From assembly GCF_002575655.3 (NCBI RefSeq), contig NC_053039.3, positions 244,568,622 through 244,632,621 of the forward strand: 64,000 nucleotides of DNA, given 5' to 3'. Shown here in pieces: positions 32,236 through 43,917 of the stretch. How positions within the stretch are numbered: the first letter of the stretch is position 1; each line of letters starts with the position of its first letter. Position numbers and translations under genes: made by a program. The notes beneath the pieces were generated by a model that worked only from the letters and a program-made list of their open reading frames with translations, ran no database searches and was not told the origin of the DNA. The DNA is from Aegilops tauschii subsp. strangulata. Its lineage: Eukaryota; Streptophyta; Magnoliopsida; Poales; Poaceae.

Positions 32236-34629
32236 CTAACTTGATGTGTCAACCTCCTTCCCATGATCTTCATTTATTGTTCTTCGGAACCTTCGTAACC
32301 ATATTTCATAGTCCATTGGGTACGGGGTCCCACAAAGGCTGTCAACATAATCTGCAAATGCTTTCAAAACTGCTGCAACATCACCCAACTTCTGTTGTAT
32401 AACTCTCCTTGACCATGATGTCTCTCTCCATTGAAGTGCACCTTCAACCGAGTCAAGCTCTGGGCAGACTCCACCACACGAGAAATATAAAAGGTATATT
32501 AAACTTTCAGCATCAGATGCGGCACATAGCTTCCCTTCCTGAAGAGCAAAAGTAGATGAAAAGAATAGATTCATCAAAGGTCGATCCCTATCTTCTAGGA
32601 TAGCATGACCCCATCCAATAAGTACAAAATGTGGTTGCCTTGAACCATTGCTGACACGGATCACATTTTCTGGCCGGATATCACCGTGACGGATTCCCGC
32701 AGATGATGCAGCAGCAAGAGCAGATAAACAGTCATGGCAACATCTCAGAGCCTCCTCAACACCAAACAATCCGTTCCGTATCAGATTTGAAATGGTCTCC
32801 CCAACTGGTGAGGTGACAAGGATTGGAGTGCTGCACAGTGGATGACCACAACTCCCACTGGAGTTCGGCTTGTTGCACGGGCCTGGATGGCCTACACGTC
32901 CAGAAGCTACCATCTGTGGTATGTATCTGCTAGAAATGTCCCTTTGCTTCATCAAGGTCAGTACTTTCGTCTGTCTTTGAACTTGGTACCAGGAATTCAT
33001 ATCCTCCCATGCTGGCTCCAGATGAGAAGGACTGGAACCTACATACAGCAAATAGGATTTGGTAGGCTCTTCCACAGGAACAGCACCATAAATAGGAGGC
33101 TCACTTTCTGTTCGAATATCATTGATTTGAAAACCCTTCTGGCAGTTAGAATCTTCCATGAAGACAATGGACCCTATCTCAAGCTTCAAGATTTCATCTG
33201 GTTTTACATCTACAGTGCCTTCCTCCTGCACTTCAACAATTTCAGGAGAATGACTTCGCTGCTGGAACCGAAACAGACCGTTTCCATTGGATTGTCTGTC
33301 GACCAAGTGTCTCTCCGATCTTCGACTCTGTAGCCTGGAACTATGCTCTGTGGCCAGTTCATCGAGAGAATACTTTGGTGCTCCGCAGAATTGGACCATT
33401 GAGTGGTAAACTGCAAGGAGAACTTGAAGGGTCCCAATGTCTCCCCAGTTAGCATTCCCAAGTTTATTCCATACCCGGTCAACGGAAGAAACTGTAATTT
33501 TGGCATCCTTTTTTATCCATTCAGCAGCACACTCATAAACATTGTTCAAATCAAAGTTTAGCTTGTTCAGATCGCCTTGGACATTGACCACTCCTCCAAA
33601 CTGTGAGTCTACGAGGAGCACGTAAACAGAATCTGAATTTCGAAGGACAGTGGAGGACCTGCTGAGGCTCCGAGAAAGCAATACACGAAGTGCAAAGAAT
33701 AGCGCCTCCCCCAGGACAGCAGGAGACAGATGCTGGTCACTCTGCACAGAAACCATTCCAATATCAGGTCTCAACAAAGCCAACACAACAATATGATCCC
33801 ATCTCCCTTGCGAATGCTTTGAATTCTTGAGCAGCACAGCTGTCGCACAGACACCATCGAGTTTTCCGCTGCCAATAGCCTTCTCGGCAGGGTAAAATCT
33901 GGAGCTCGTGCTGTGTATGCAAGCAACAGAGAAAGGCATAGCTTCCTCAGGACCCCAGAAAGCTTCCCAGAGTCCCTTGATGCCAGCGTGCAGAAAATCC
34001 TCCAGGGCAAGGTGCGCAGTAGCTTCAAAAACATCCGATGTGGACGCATGAAGAGCGTTGGGCATCCGCACTAGCTGCTGAAAAGTAACACCTTCCAGAG
34101 CATAGTCAAAATTCTGCAGCTCGGCAAGGTCAAAAGGAACATCGAAAGCCGGCTTCCGGAAACCGCAGTCCTCGCTGTCCCCAGAAAACCAATCCTCTAG
34201 GCTTGCCGTCAGAAGCTCGTTGTCCACGAACTTCCGGAGGAAGTCTTTACAGGCGGATGATGATGAACCGCGCCGGTCAGGCGACTGGCCTGCGAGATAC
34301 CACAAAATTCTCCAATTACAGTGTGTAAAGTTTGCACGGCAAATATGCCAAGTGATCGAATTTGAAGGACTTGAGGAAAGTACATGATTCAAGTTACTAG
34401 TATTAAGTAGTACTAGGAAATAGCAGGACAGGGCAAATAGGAGCACTCTAGAGCAGAGAAAGGAAGTGGATCACGGGTGCTAACCTGACGGCGTGGCCGC
34501 GTGAGAGCCGTGGCGAGGGCGGGGCCGGCGAGATCTTTCGGCGGCCAGGGCGAGACCGGCGAGATCTCGCGTGGGCGGGGCGGCGGGGTCGAGGCGCGCG
34601 AGATCTCGCGGCGGCGGGGTCGATGCCAT
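32236..34629 (-). CDS. Protein kinase-like protein, probable pseudokinase
   Basis: There are two exons on the minus strand: 34629-34485 and 34289-32236, joined across a GT-AG intron of 195 bp to give 732 residues. I chose the spliced start (MASTPPPRDLAR) over the unspliced ATG at 34446 because that one would read intron sequence, and because the upstream exon joins in frame to GQSPDRRGSSSS. Residues 50-400 match no domain I recognise. The C-terminal third resembles a kinase lobe: a catalytic-loop-like HGDIRPEN at 583-590, then VLIGWGHA where DFG is expected (GWG at 607-609), then DAESLIYLLYFSCGG like helix F of casein-kinase-like and fungal-type kinases. A VAIK lysine is not evident. HGD for HRD and GWG for DFG mean metal binding is probably lost, so a scaffold or regulatory role is more likely. 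The gene has no obvious link to its neighbours. Confidence 0.75.
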
Positions 34630-35179
34630 CGTCGGCCCGCACCACACCTCACCGCCTTGTCACTGACTCACTGTCACCGTCGTCCTCGGCGGCGGCGTCG
34701 TCTACGTCTCCGCGGGCCGGGGGCCGAGCAACCGCCGCCTCCTCCGGCTCCTCTGCCGGTCGCCGCGCCGGATGCGGAGGGGGGGAGGCGGCGTGGGGAA
34801 GAGAAAAAAAGGAGAGGGGATTGGGGATCGAGCCGACTCGAGTGGCTGCTCTGGTTGATGAGTGCGTTGTGTGCTGCGGCTGCGGCTGGTGGGGCGAAAC
34901 ACCTGGGCCACATGGCAAACACTCCCATCCCCATGTAGAAAGCGATTGTTACTGTTCCGCTGTTCGCTCGCGCTGCCAATTTACAAAACCTTGCGAAAAT
35001 GAGCTCCAAAACCCCCGCAAAAAACGAGTTTCAAAAATTAAAACTCTGCAAACGGTGAAAGTTCAAAATAAAAACCATGCAAACCCTATGAAATTCGGCA
35101 CAGACAAATTTATTTTTATTCCGCTTGACTTTTTCTTGCGAGTAAACCAGTCGATGGCCATAGAGCCATGAGGCGCAGT
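34630..35179. other. Upstream region of the kinase-like gene
   Basis: This is CpG-rich from 34640 to 34900 with CGGCGGCGGCG runs, as in grass promoters and 5' UTRs, then mixed. Overlapping small ORFs on both strands are composition effects. No TATA box is seen on the minus strand. Confidence 0.35.
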
Positions 35180-35700
35180 GTACCCCGGCCTTTGCAGGCG
35201 AAAGGGTTCCTGCTACTTTTTCTTTATATATATGGTTTGGTTAGGGATTTATATTTTGCTCAAGGCGAGGCAGCGGCGGCTCCCTGAAGATGTAATAAAG
35301 TTCTCCTCGCCTAACCCTCGCCCTGGCGGTACATCTAGCATCGTCGAAGGGTGTGTTGAGGTGTAACTCTGAAGGATCTCGCAGGATTCGGCCAGTGTTT
35401 GTCTCCGGCGGATCTGCTTGGTTCTAGTCTTCGTTCGGGTGCCTACGAGTTGGATTCGTCCAATTTTCACTTCTCTTTGTCGACGACGGTCGTTACTATG
35501 ATGCGCTGGTCTGGTGGGATCTTAGCATGACGACCTCCGAATGTTTGCTACAATAACATTTGTCTGACTCCAGTGAGGGAGGAGTGGACGACGCGCCTTC
35601 GGTTCGCTCTAGTGATTGCAATTGTCGTCGAACGGTCTACAGACTTGGATGTAATTCTTGTTACTTTCTTACTGCCATGACAATTGATGAATATGTTGAA
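35180..35700 (+). repeat. Repeat resembling a non-LTR element 3' tail
   Basis: The stretch GGATCTCGCAGGATTCGGCC to GACTTGGATGTAATTCTTG reads like a dispersed Triticeae repeat tail that I associate with LINE 3' ends (GTGGGATCTTAGCATGACGAC, TAGTGATTGCAATTGTCGTC). No coding part or clear target duplication is seen. Confidence 0.35.
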
Positions 35701-37556
35701 AAAATTCCCATAAAATAAATAAGGAATTGGATTAAAGTTGTTTTCACATGTCTTACAAAGCTGATCAGAACCTAACCAAACAACTGTACGTTGGGAACTC
35801 TCATATGAGCCATAAAATGTGCAGAGCCACTGGTTGACCTCCGTACGTGCATAAAGTTGTGTCGTTGTATTCAATGAAGGAGGCCCTTTGTCTCCTCTAC
35901 CAAGCCAGACACCAAGGATCCGTCGATGCTACTCTCCACAAGGGTGTCCACCCCTTTCTTGCCACAATGCTCGATGATTAGGAGCTTCATTCTCTCTAGC
36001 TTCACGGACGTACCCTGGAGAAACACTGAGATTTTCGCCTCCAGCTAGGAACGGTGGGACCAAAGAAACATCGAGAAAATCACTTCACTTGGAAGTAAAG
36101 ATATTGACACATTAAGAAAATCACGTCTCTTGGAAGCTAGGAAAACACTTTTCAACTTTGATTCTTCATTTGCATTCGTTTTTTTTATTTCAATCATAAC
36201 TATTTTAGCTTTACTCATGCAAATTCCTGATATCGGTTGGAAAAGAATTAACCTAAGATGGTCATCAGATGTCTGGGAACGAATCAAACTAGATGGTTAT
36301 GTTTTCTCAAAATTTCTAACTCAACCCTAGAGAGCATAGGTTGAAAGGGTTGAAATGGTCAGTGATTCACACTTAAGTGATGAAGAGTACTAAACCACCA
36401 TTATGGACTTTAAAAGGTGTCACCTTACGGCCACCAACTCTTGAAACCTGATAAAACATATCCCTCGTCTTTAGGAATGTGCCTTCAACATCGGTTAATG
36501 TGGCAATTGTGTGGACATATCTGTGTTAGCATTTAGTCAACATATGCATGAGGTAATACATTATGTCTTAGCTAACCAAGAAATATGTATTTATCGTTTA
36601 ACCGTGATAGCCATATGATCAAGGTCTCCATATCCTCTTGCACTCGCATTCATGATCGTACGCTCGTTGAAAGGCCGATAGAAATAATTATCTTTCAATT
36701 GGCCAAAAAGCAAATTAATTTATATAAACATATAATACTTTGTTGTTAGAATGCTACGTCGATATCACATACTTAAGGGGTTACATTTTGGTCAAATTAT
36801 AGCGTAGAGATCATGCGAAGTGGCCATTTCTTATAGTTGAACGTATAATTGTGTCAAACAAAATATATCCATTATGGCAATACCATTTATGAAAGTATTT
36901 CCCATAATTTGTATTTAATTCTTCCAATATCAACCAATCTTTGGAAGAACATTTCCAAGGTAAGCTAGATATCCATCCCCAAGAATGAGAAACTCATTGG
37001 CATTGTATTGCCAAAAACTGGCACTGCAACTTATAGTCTTGTCTTAGAATTTCAACTGGGTTTGCTTTCCTTTTCATTGCAATGCGCTCAAGGAGGTATT
37101 TCCTAGGATTTTTTTTTTACCTATTGTAATTACCCTCCTTTACCAAGTTTTCAGTTGACATTGTTTTTGTGTGAATTACATGATTTTTTTACTCTAAAAC
37201 GGGTGCTAGAAAGTCAGGCCTCTCACAGGGCATAGTTGTCACATAAACAAAAGTAAAAAAAAACTTTATATCAATCGGGTGAACATTTTCCTTTGAAATT
37301 GTGTATGAAATACTAGATCATAGGAATAATTTCTATATTTTTTTATTGCAAAAAAGACCTATATCTATCATAAAGATGCACTAGAAGTACAAAAGGTCAT
37401 CAAACATAATAAAAATTACATCAAGGTCTCTGGACCACTAAACGACTATTGCCATCAAAAGAATGAGCCGTCGACTCGATGTTGTCGTGGCTCCCTTATC
37501 GAAACCGGCATGTCCTCCTCGATGGCAATGTCGGAAGTTATTTAAGAAAGAGTTGG
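35701..37556. other. AT-rich region, nothing recognised
   Basis: This is AT-rich DNA with only short ORFs. A short inverted pair is seen near 36045-36330 (AAATCACTTCACTTGGAAG and AAATCACGTCTCTTGGAAG are direct near-repeats at about 36079 and 36119). No gene, TIR or LTR ends are visible. Confidence 0.3.
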
Positions 37557-37607
37557 AAAATACCCCCTCCATAAAGAAATATAAAAGCGTTTAGATCAAG
37601 AGAGTAT
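37557..37607. repeat. Partial Stowaway-like sequence
   Basis: CCCCCTCCATAAAGAAATAT followed by AAAAGCGTTTAGATCA matches one arm of the element at 37914-37975. The other arm is mostly missing, ending in AGAGAGTA. Confidence 0.5.
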
Positions 37608-37911
37608 AAATTATAAAGGGGCGATGATTGCAATGTTATCGATATGCTGTACGGCGCCCCTGAAACAAAAACAGACATCAAGAACAAGAAGGACACGCGC
37701 GAGCATTTTCTCGCTGACCCTGCCCGTCCTTGAGATGCCATGTTCTTTAAACATGGAAACTGAGCACCACAAAATGAATGAACACGTAAAGATTTGAGTC
37801 CACCATTATTCGCATCACACCTGGAAAAGTCGAGAATGTCAAAATACGTACAGTTCCTACCTACGAGCGCTGCCGCTGTGATCAGGCACAGCTACCTAGG
37901 AGCTAGTATAC
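37608..37911. other. Short intergenic stretch, nothing recognised
   Basis: No gene or element is visible. A small minus-strand ORF here (37741-37538) has no recognisable content. Confidence 0.3.
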
Positions 37912-37913
37912 TA

Positions 37914-37975
37914 CTCCCTCCGTAAAGAAATATAAGAGCGTTTAAATCATTACTTATATTTGTTTACAGAGGAAG
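37914..37975. mobile_element. Short Stowaway MITE
   Basis: This 62 bp element starts CTCCCTCCGTAAAGAAATAT and ends TATTTGTTTACAGAGGAAG, with TA on both sides. The arms pair almost to the centre, so it is close to the smallest complete Stowaway form. Confidence 0.75.
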
Positions 37976-37977
37976 TA

Positions 37978-38630
37978 CTACTGACTGAATCAGGAACCGA
38001 TGGAGATGGATAAACTAACTATTGGGAGGAGAAGTAAACAAGTCATGGGTGGCGTTAACCTGTTCCTAGTGTCCGATGTGCTGAGAAAGCGAGCGGACGG
38101 AATCATGGAGGAGGGAGAGGCGGGTGCGCTCGATCGATCGGCCAGCAATCCTCAAAGGCGTCGAGACAGGCACGCGCTTAGCTGTGCCAGGACAGAATGA
38201 TGGGATACGGCGTGCAAAAGAGAGGCATAGCATGCCGCGTTGTATAGTTTGATCTTTCCTCCATGCCAGCTGAAGCTGAAAGCAAACGCATGCGACCAGA
38301 CGCAAAAGCGCGAGAGCTGCTCGGAGTAGTTTGGTTGGGGGCGTCCGTCCGTCGTGGTGGGCGGGCTACTGAGCTGGGACCATGAGGGCACGTACGCACG
38401 CGTGTGTATAATTATGCGGAGCCGGTGAGGCGAAAGGAATGGGTCGATCGACAGGTACGGCGACCGCCTCACTTGGAGCACACGCTTGCCAGCTTCTGTG
38501 CCCTGTTTTGTTCCTTGTAAATCTGCATGCCTAGCTTTAGCAGATAGCGGCAGCTCGCGTCAATCATCGCTGCTGCCTTGCTTCGAGGCGATTGTCGGGC
38601 TTTGCTCTTGCACGATGATTATCATGTATA
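37978..38630. other. Region of mixed composition, no gene recognised
   Basis: Small ORFs on both strands overlap and resemble no family. Palindromic GATCGATCG motifs and CACGTACGCACGCGTG near 38389 look promoter-like, but there is no gene to assign them to. Confidence 0.3.
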
Positions 38631-38782
38631 CTCTCTCCGTTTTTAAATATTTGTCTTTCTAGAGATTTCAACAAATAACTACGTACAGAGAAAAATAAGT
38701 GAACCTACACTTTAAAATATGTCTAAGTATGTGGTAGTTCATTCGAATCTCTAAAAAGACAAATATTTAAAAACAGAGGGAG
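38631..38782. mobile_element. Stowaway MITE
   Basis: This 152 bp element starts CTCTCTCCGTTTTTAAATAT, ends ATATTTAAAAACAGAGGGAG, and is flanked by TA. The inner arms TGTCTTTCTAGAGATT and TCTCTAAAAAGACA pair. Confidence 0.9.
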
Positions 38783-39248
38783 TATACGACAAGTCTCCTA
38801 AGAGAAGTTTTGGCTAGTATGATTTCCTTTTTTTACTTTTGAAAAAAAAATAGGTAAAAGCACTGCCTAAGGAAAAAATAAATAAAGAAGTGTATGCCGG
38901 TGATTTTACTTTTCATATTTATATTTGAGTTCATAGGGCAACCACACTATTAAGATGAGGTGGACCTTGAAAATACAAAGGGAATCAACTTCACGTACAC
39001 CTAAATATTATGCATGGAGTTCATACTCACTTCCAGAGGACAGGAGCTTTGAATCCCAAAGTTACCATGTTTTCTGTTACCTCGTAACTTCCGGTGCAAC
39101 GTTCGACCAGCTTTGTTGAAATACGAGGTGGTAATTAGGCCCATGTAATAATTTCAGAAAAATCTCTAAAGGTCCATGTAGGTGTCATGACAAGGGGTGG
39201 TGGGAAGTTTAGTACAACCTTGCTCGTTGGAGAGGAGGGACCTCCTTG
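38783..39248. other. Intergenic stretch, nothing recognised
   Basis: This is AT-rich to mixed sequence without a convincing ORF. It ends at the left TIR of the element at 39249. Confidence 0.3.
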
Positions 39249-39579
39249 AAGCATCTCTAGCAGACCCCGTATAAAGCCGACCCGCAAAACACGTTTGCAG
39301 TTCGCGGAAAAACAGCTTTGCGAGCCGGTGCGGGCGGCGGCAGAGGCAGACCCCGCAAAACGGACCCGTATAAAAGGATATTCGCGGAATATGCTCTTTT
39401 ACGGGTCGGCTTTGCGGGGTCTGCTCGGGCGCCGCTCCTGCCAGCCCGCAAATCCAAAATTTGCACTTCAATTTGACACAAGATAATATATTACTTTGCC
39501 TTTTCAACAACATTGGATACATTTCTTCGCAATTGAACCAAAGAATACGGTACCAAAGCCGAATGAAAACAACGCATAC

Positions 39580-39684
39580 CTCGTCGTTTTCGCATTTGAA
39601 GAACACCCATCCGGGGTGCTTCGGCGTGCCCGAAGTTAGCCGCAGCACTGTCCGTGTGCAGTCGTCGCACTGTATGAGCGGCAT
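39580..39684 (-). pseudogene. Captured GRF-type zinc-finger exon
   Basis: The minus-strand text MPLIQCDDCTRTVLRLTSGT followed by KHPGWVFFKCEND is the start of a GRF-type zinc finger, with the two Cys of CxxC, then KHPG.vF.C. It is followed exactly at 39580 by a splice donor (GAG then GTATGCG), after which the reading is intron-like. The rest of the domain (the Trp-rich second half) is absent. This is host gene sequence picked up by the transposon. It would not give a full domain. Confidence 0.65.
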
Positions 39685-40131
39685 CGGCGAGCCGCGGAGC
39701 CGCTGCGCGAGCGCCAAGCCCGGCGGACGGCCGGCCGAATCCATGCCGGCAAACCGTCGGCGACAGCGACAGGATGAACCCGTACCTGCATGCAGCGATG
39801 GGGCTTTGCCAAGGTTGCGCGGGGTGCTCCTCGACCATTCCATCGCTTGGCGCAGCCACCGCCGGCCGGAAAAGCCAAATCCGGCCACCCGCGACGAGCG
39901 GCCGCAGATCTGCAACTTTCCGGCCCGCCGACGCAGAAGGGGGTGGCGGAGGGCAACATCGGGCGTGTGGCGGCCTTTCAGCGTGATCCCGCCGGCTACT
40001 CTCGCCGGAATCGTGGGCGGCGGCCCGGCGGCGTGGCGAGGGGGAGAGGGGTGGTGGTAGGTGGGGAAAAGCGCGGGCTGAAATGTCCTCCCCGCCAATC
40101 GCTCCCGCTATATATAGGGCCCCGACGGGGC

Positions 40132-40147
40132 GGGGGGGGGGGGGGGG
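40132..40147 (+). repeat. G homopolymer, 16 bases
   Basis: An uninterrupted run of 16 G follows GACGGGGC inside the TIR element. It could form a G-quadruplex and is a place where sequencing length errors are likely. Confidence 0.9.
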
Positions 40148-40323
40148 AGCGGACACCCGCGTATTCGCGGGTTGAGGTCGAGATTTTGCCGCTCCTCTCA
40201 AAAATATTTACGGGCCGGACGCATTTGCGGGGTCTGTTCGGGCAGATTTTTCGCGCCGACCCGCATTTTGGCAGTTATTTTGCGGGTTGGGGCTTTTTAC
40301 GGGGTCTGCTAGAGATGCTCTTA

Positions 40324-41382
40324 TAAGGGATTCTCTTCCACATGCTATTGGAGCTTGAGAAGAGAAGTGGTTCTCGCGCGCTCCTCCCTCGCCGCCCACG
40401 GTGGCGCGGCGTGGGTTGCGGGATTGAGCCGAGCCGAGCTCATACCTATGCGCTTATTGCTAACGTGAGAGCAGGCCTCCGAAACCCCGCCTCTCCGGAT
40501 CTTGTACGGTAGAGGGGCGATTAGGTTTCTGAGGAGCGACTACGCGACTGCTCGCTTCCGATCGACTACTTCCTCTACTTCCGCGTCGCCTTCATCATCA
40601 CCATGTCCACCGACGCCAAACGTTTCGCTGCCGAGAAGAAGGCCACCGAGGACGCTGCTGCTGCCACCGCCGCCGCGGCCTCTGCCTGGCCGATCAGAGG
40701 GTATAACATGTTTACCCCTCACCTATTTATTTCTGTCTTAGTAGTACTAGCTATGTGCGTAGATGTTTCTACTATATGTGTAGTACATGCTTACTTGGTT
40801 TGTAATCAATATGTTAGTAACTTTGTCAATGCCATGATCGTAGCTCTTTCCTGATTAATTTAATCAAAAAATTGCCTATTTACTCGGCAGCTTCCGGGTG
40901 GTCAGAGAGCTTGCACATTTTCTGCAAAGTCTCTGGATAGCCCGGAACCTACCTGGAAATGTCGGGGGGAGGGGGGCTGTCGGGGGAGGGGACTTCTGTG
41001 GCCAAGTCTGACCAGCTTCCTGGATCACTAGAGCAGTTACAAAAGTTGTGCAAAGCCCCTGGTTAGCTCAGAACCTGCCCAAAACTTCCAGGGTTCACAA
41101 AAACCATGTTTAACGGTTGGATTGGGAGGCACCCTATAAATAATCTTCTTCTTCTCCACGAAGAACTCGATGACTCAATTTCTCTGCCCTTCATTTGTAG
41201 AACTTGATTTCTTGGAAATCTCCCTCCCTAGCCACCTAAAGCTCTTGATCTTTTGGCGAGTGAAGGAGAAGTGCCCGATCTACACATTCACCAAAAAAAA
41301 GTTGATCCCCCCTTGTGTTTTGTGGTGCATCTTGTATTCTTGGAGGTTGGAGACTCCTAGGCGGTAGGAGTGCTCCGGTGAC
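40324..41382. other. Unclassified repeat debris with LTR-like text
   Basis: Around 40603 a short ORF starts MSTDAKRFAAEKKATEDAAA and ends after a few hydrophobic residues. It looks like leader or gag-start text of a retroelement, not a gene. Near 41143 TATAAATAA, with GAGACTCCTAGGCGGTAGG at 41349, resembles an LTR promoter and R region. No boundaries are found. Confidence 0.3.
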
Positions 41383-41885
41383 ATTACAAAAAAAAGCACT
41401 TCCATGATGACACGTGTTTGTCACAGTAAGTCACGTTTTATGTCATGCATGTACATTCGTGACGATTTTATGACAGAATCAAGATAGTCATAAATCTACT
41501 GTCATACAAGTGTTCCATGACAATACTCAAATTATCATCATGGAAGTGTCCACTTTCATGACGATAAATGGCGTGTCATGGAAGTGTTTTCATCAAGGGT
41601 AACCGACACGTGACATCCACCATAACGGGTCGCCGTTGAGCTATTGGGTGCGGGTTTGGATCCGATAACCCGTTAACATCCAGGACCAATGAAAATTTTC
41701 CATATGTAAAATTCTTATTGGCCAAAGGAACCACGTGTCACCTTAGCGTTGGGACAGATGTCATCGATTCAATGGACGAGAGGCGCCTATGATACGTCGA
41801 CACGTGAAACGGTCCAACAGTAGCCCATTTAGGTTAAATGGGCTGGCCCAACCAAAGGCCCACAAGATTTTGTCAGACTCTAGTG

Positions 41886-42640
41886 GGTCGGGTCGTTTAC
41901 AGTCTGCCATGTTTTGGTCCAAATTATGGCCCATGTTAGATCCGGCCCGTTAACAGCCTGCCATGTTTTGGTCCAAATTACGGCCCATGTCAGTTCCGGA
42001 CCGTTAAGAGTCCACTATGTTTTTGGGCCCATTGAAGTCCGGTTTGTATTTCGGCCCCTTAAGGGTCCATTGAACAGCTTGACCCAGTTCGGCTCGATGT
42101 TTGTTTTGGCCTGTTAACGACCCTTGGTGCAATTGGGTCGTTTTCGGCCCGGTTTACCTTTCGGCCATTTAACGACATGTGTTGCATGTGGGCCTATTTC
42201 TGGTCCGAATTGACTTTTGGCCTCTTAACGCCCCGTAGACTTCGTGGATAAGTTTTAGCGTAACTTGATTATTGGCTTGTTAAAGGCCTATGATATAGTT
42301 GGGCCTAATTATGGTCCGCTTTGCATCCGGCCTACTTACAACACATAATGTTATTAGGCCAACCAAGGCCCGAGATAAATTTTGGCCTGTTAACGGCTCG
42401 TATGTAGGGGCCAATCATGGACCTAAATATATTTCGGCCTGCTGTCGGCCCCTGAATTGTTCGGCACAATTCAAGTCCAATCTACTTTTCAGCCTGTTAA
42501 AATCTCATGGCATTTTCTGGCCCAACTAAGACCCGTGTTTCACTCGACCTGTTAAAGGCCCAAAACTACTTTACGTTTAGGCCTGCTAATGGTCCGAGAC
42601 TATTATAGGTCCACGTTTTGGCCCATGTATAGTGAGTACG
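41886..42640 (+). repeat. Degenerate tandem array of about 54 bp units
   Basis: About 13 units, spaced mostly 52-56 bp, each carry a near-palindromic core of the type GGCCTGTTAACGGCCC. The cores begin at about 41941, 41995, 42050, 42105, 42160, 42216, 42272, 42328, 42381, 42433, 42489, 42545 and 42579. Between cores a weaker TTGGTCCAAATTACGGCCCA phrase recurs. The first two full units are nearly identical and the rest have diverged. Confidence 0.8.
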
Positions 42641-43917
42641 GGCCGGCCTATTTGCGTAGCATAATTTCTTTTTATATACTGCCAACGGACCGATAACATA
42701 TTAGGTTGTTGGGCTTCATTGAAGCTTTTGGCCTAAATTACAGCATACTGACTAAGAATAAACCTAGACTATACAATAAAGAAATTACGGCACATTACAT
42801 TCACTGGGCATCAAAGCTCGCCACCAGTGATAATGAAGCGCAACCAGACCGCAGAGTACATACATTGGGCATAAAAGGTCGCCACCAGTGCAAACAAACG
42901 CGTCGAAAAAATAACATACAAAACCGACAACACTTCAACACAGTTCAAGAAACGTTAGCCCTGCGCCGGAGCTGGAGCGCAAGCAGCTGAACAAGCTGAT
43001 GAGACCTCGGGTTTCTGAACCTTATATCCTCCAGCTCTAGCTGTGTAGAAATAAAGCACACACGGGTGTCCTTTGTGATCTTCGTTAGGGAATGGACTTC
43101 AAGTCAGACCTGAGCCGAATCAAGTCTTTCCGCTTGAAGTTGAGACTGAAAAAGTTGAACTGATTCGGGCAACAACTTCACCGAGATTGTGTCACAACCG
43201 CTGGTGATTAGCTTGAACTCACTGTCTTCATCAAGACATGACCTTGGGGGTCATCTTGCTCTCTTCAAGATAGTTTGCCTTCTTTGCTGCAATATAAGTG
43301 ATAAGTACCATCAATGAGTTTGGCTCACTATCTTCCCTAAAGTTCTACCTGGCGTTAGAGATACTACTCTGAAAGAAAAACAAGGAGACAGATAACAGGT
43401 TTCACAAATATATAAGCATCGATGGTTAGTGTCCTGACAATCCCATCCCATTTTATATTGGCAAATTCAGAGATAAAATTTAAAATGGCATTAACATAAT
43501 ATGGCATTGTTCGTATCATTGGCAAAATCAGTTAAGACAAAACAGGAAATGAGATGGTGCATGCATGGGCAGCTTCACCACACCACCGGCTTAGAGATCT
43601 AGAACACATGCATACATGTAAGGCTAAAGAAAATCATTGGATTTGTTCTGATTAATGTAGATGGTATGAATAAGGAATGTGTTTTTACAACTACAATCTG
43701 AAACTAACAGTTGTTGCAAACATGCAATCTGATGCAACCACCAAAGTAAATAGCAGTGGAGGAAATCTTGCATATCCAAATCTATACTAGAACAAAGTGT
43801 TAAGGCTTGAGAAGGAGGGACTTACATTACATGTTAGCACGGGCTCTACAAAGCCTTTCCCCATGTCGATGGAAGGATAGGTCAAGAAATTCCCCAAAGA
43901 AACTTCTTCATATGCGT

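Larger units (their letters stand above)
39249..40320 (-). mobile_element. TIR DNA transposon (PIF/Harbinger-like) with captured gene fragment
   Basis: The left end AAGCATCTCTAGCAGACCCC and the right end, read in reverse, GAGCATCTCTAGCAGACCCC are terminal inverted repeats. The flanks TTG and TTA fit a 3 bp TWA-type duplication with one change. Sub-terminal motifs such as CCCGTAAA, GGGTCTGC and ATTCGCGG repeat near both ends. The 1072 bp element encodes no transposase but contains a zinc-finger gene fragment on the minus strand, so it is a Pack-type, non-autonomous element. Confidence 0.7.

Noticed and set aside
34430..34446. Start codon at 34446 for the kinase-like protein
   Set aside because: The first about 50 residues from it would be intron text. 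A GT-AG intron and an upstream ATG at 34629 join in frame.
38000..38200. Possible small gene
   Set aside because: It has no recognisable domain, and the plus- and minus-strand ORFs overlap in the same stretch.
40603..40854. Small gene starting MSTDAKRF
   Set aside because: It is an Ala-rich leader running into unrelated hydrophobic text, within repeat debris. No gene structure is visible.
41886..42640. CRISPR-like array
   Set aside because: Units drift throughout, there are no unique spacers between exact repeats, no cas genes, and the setting is a plant genome.
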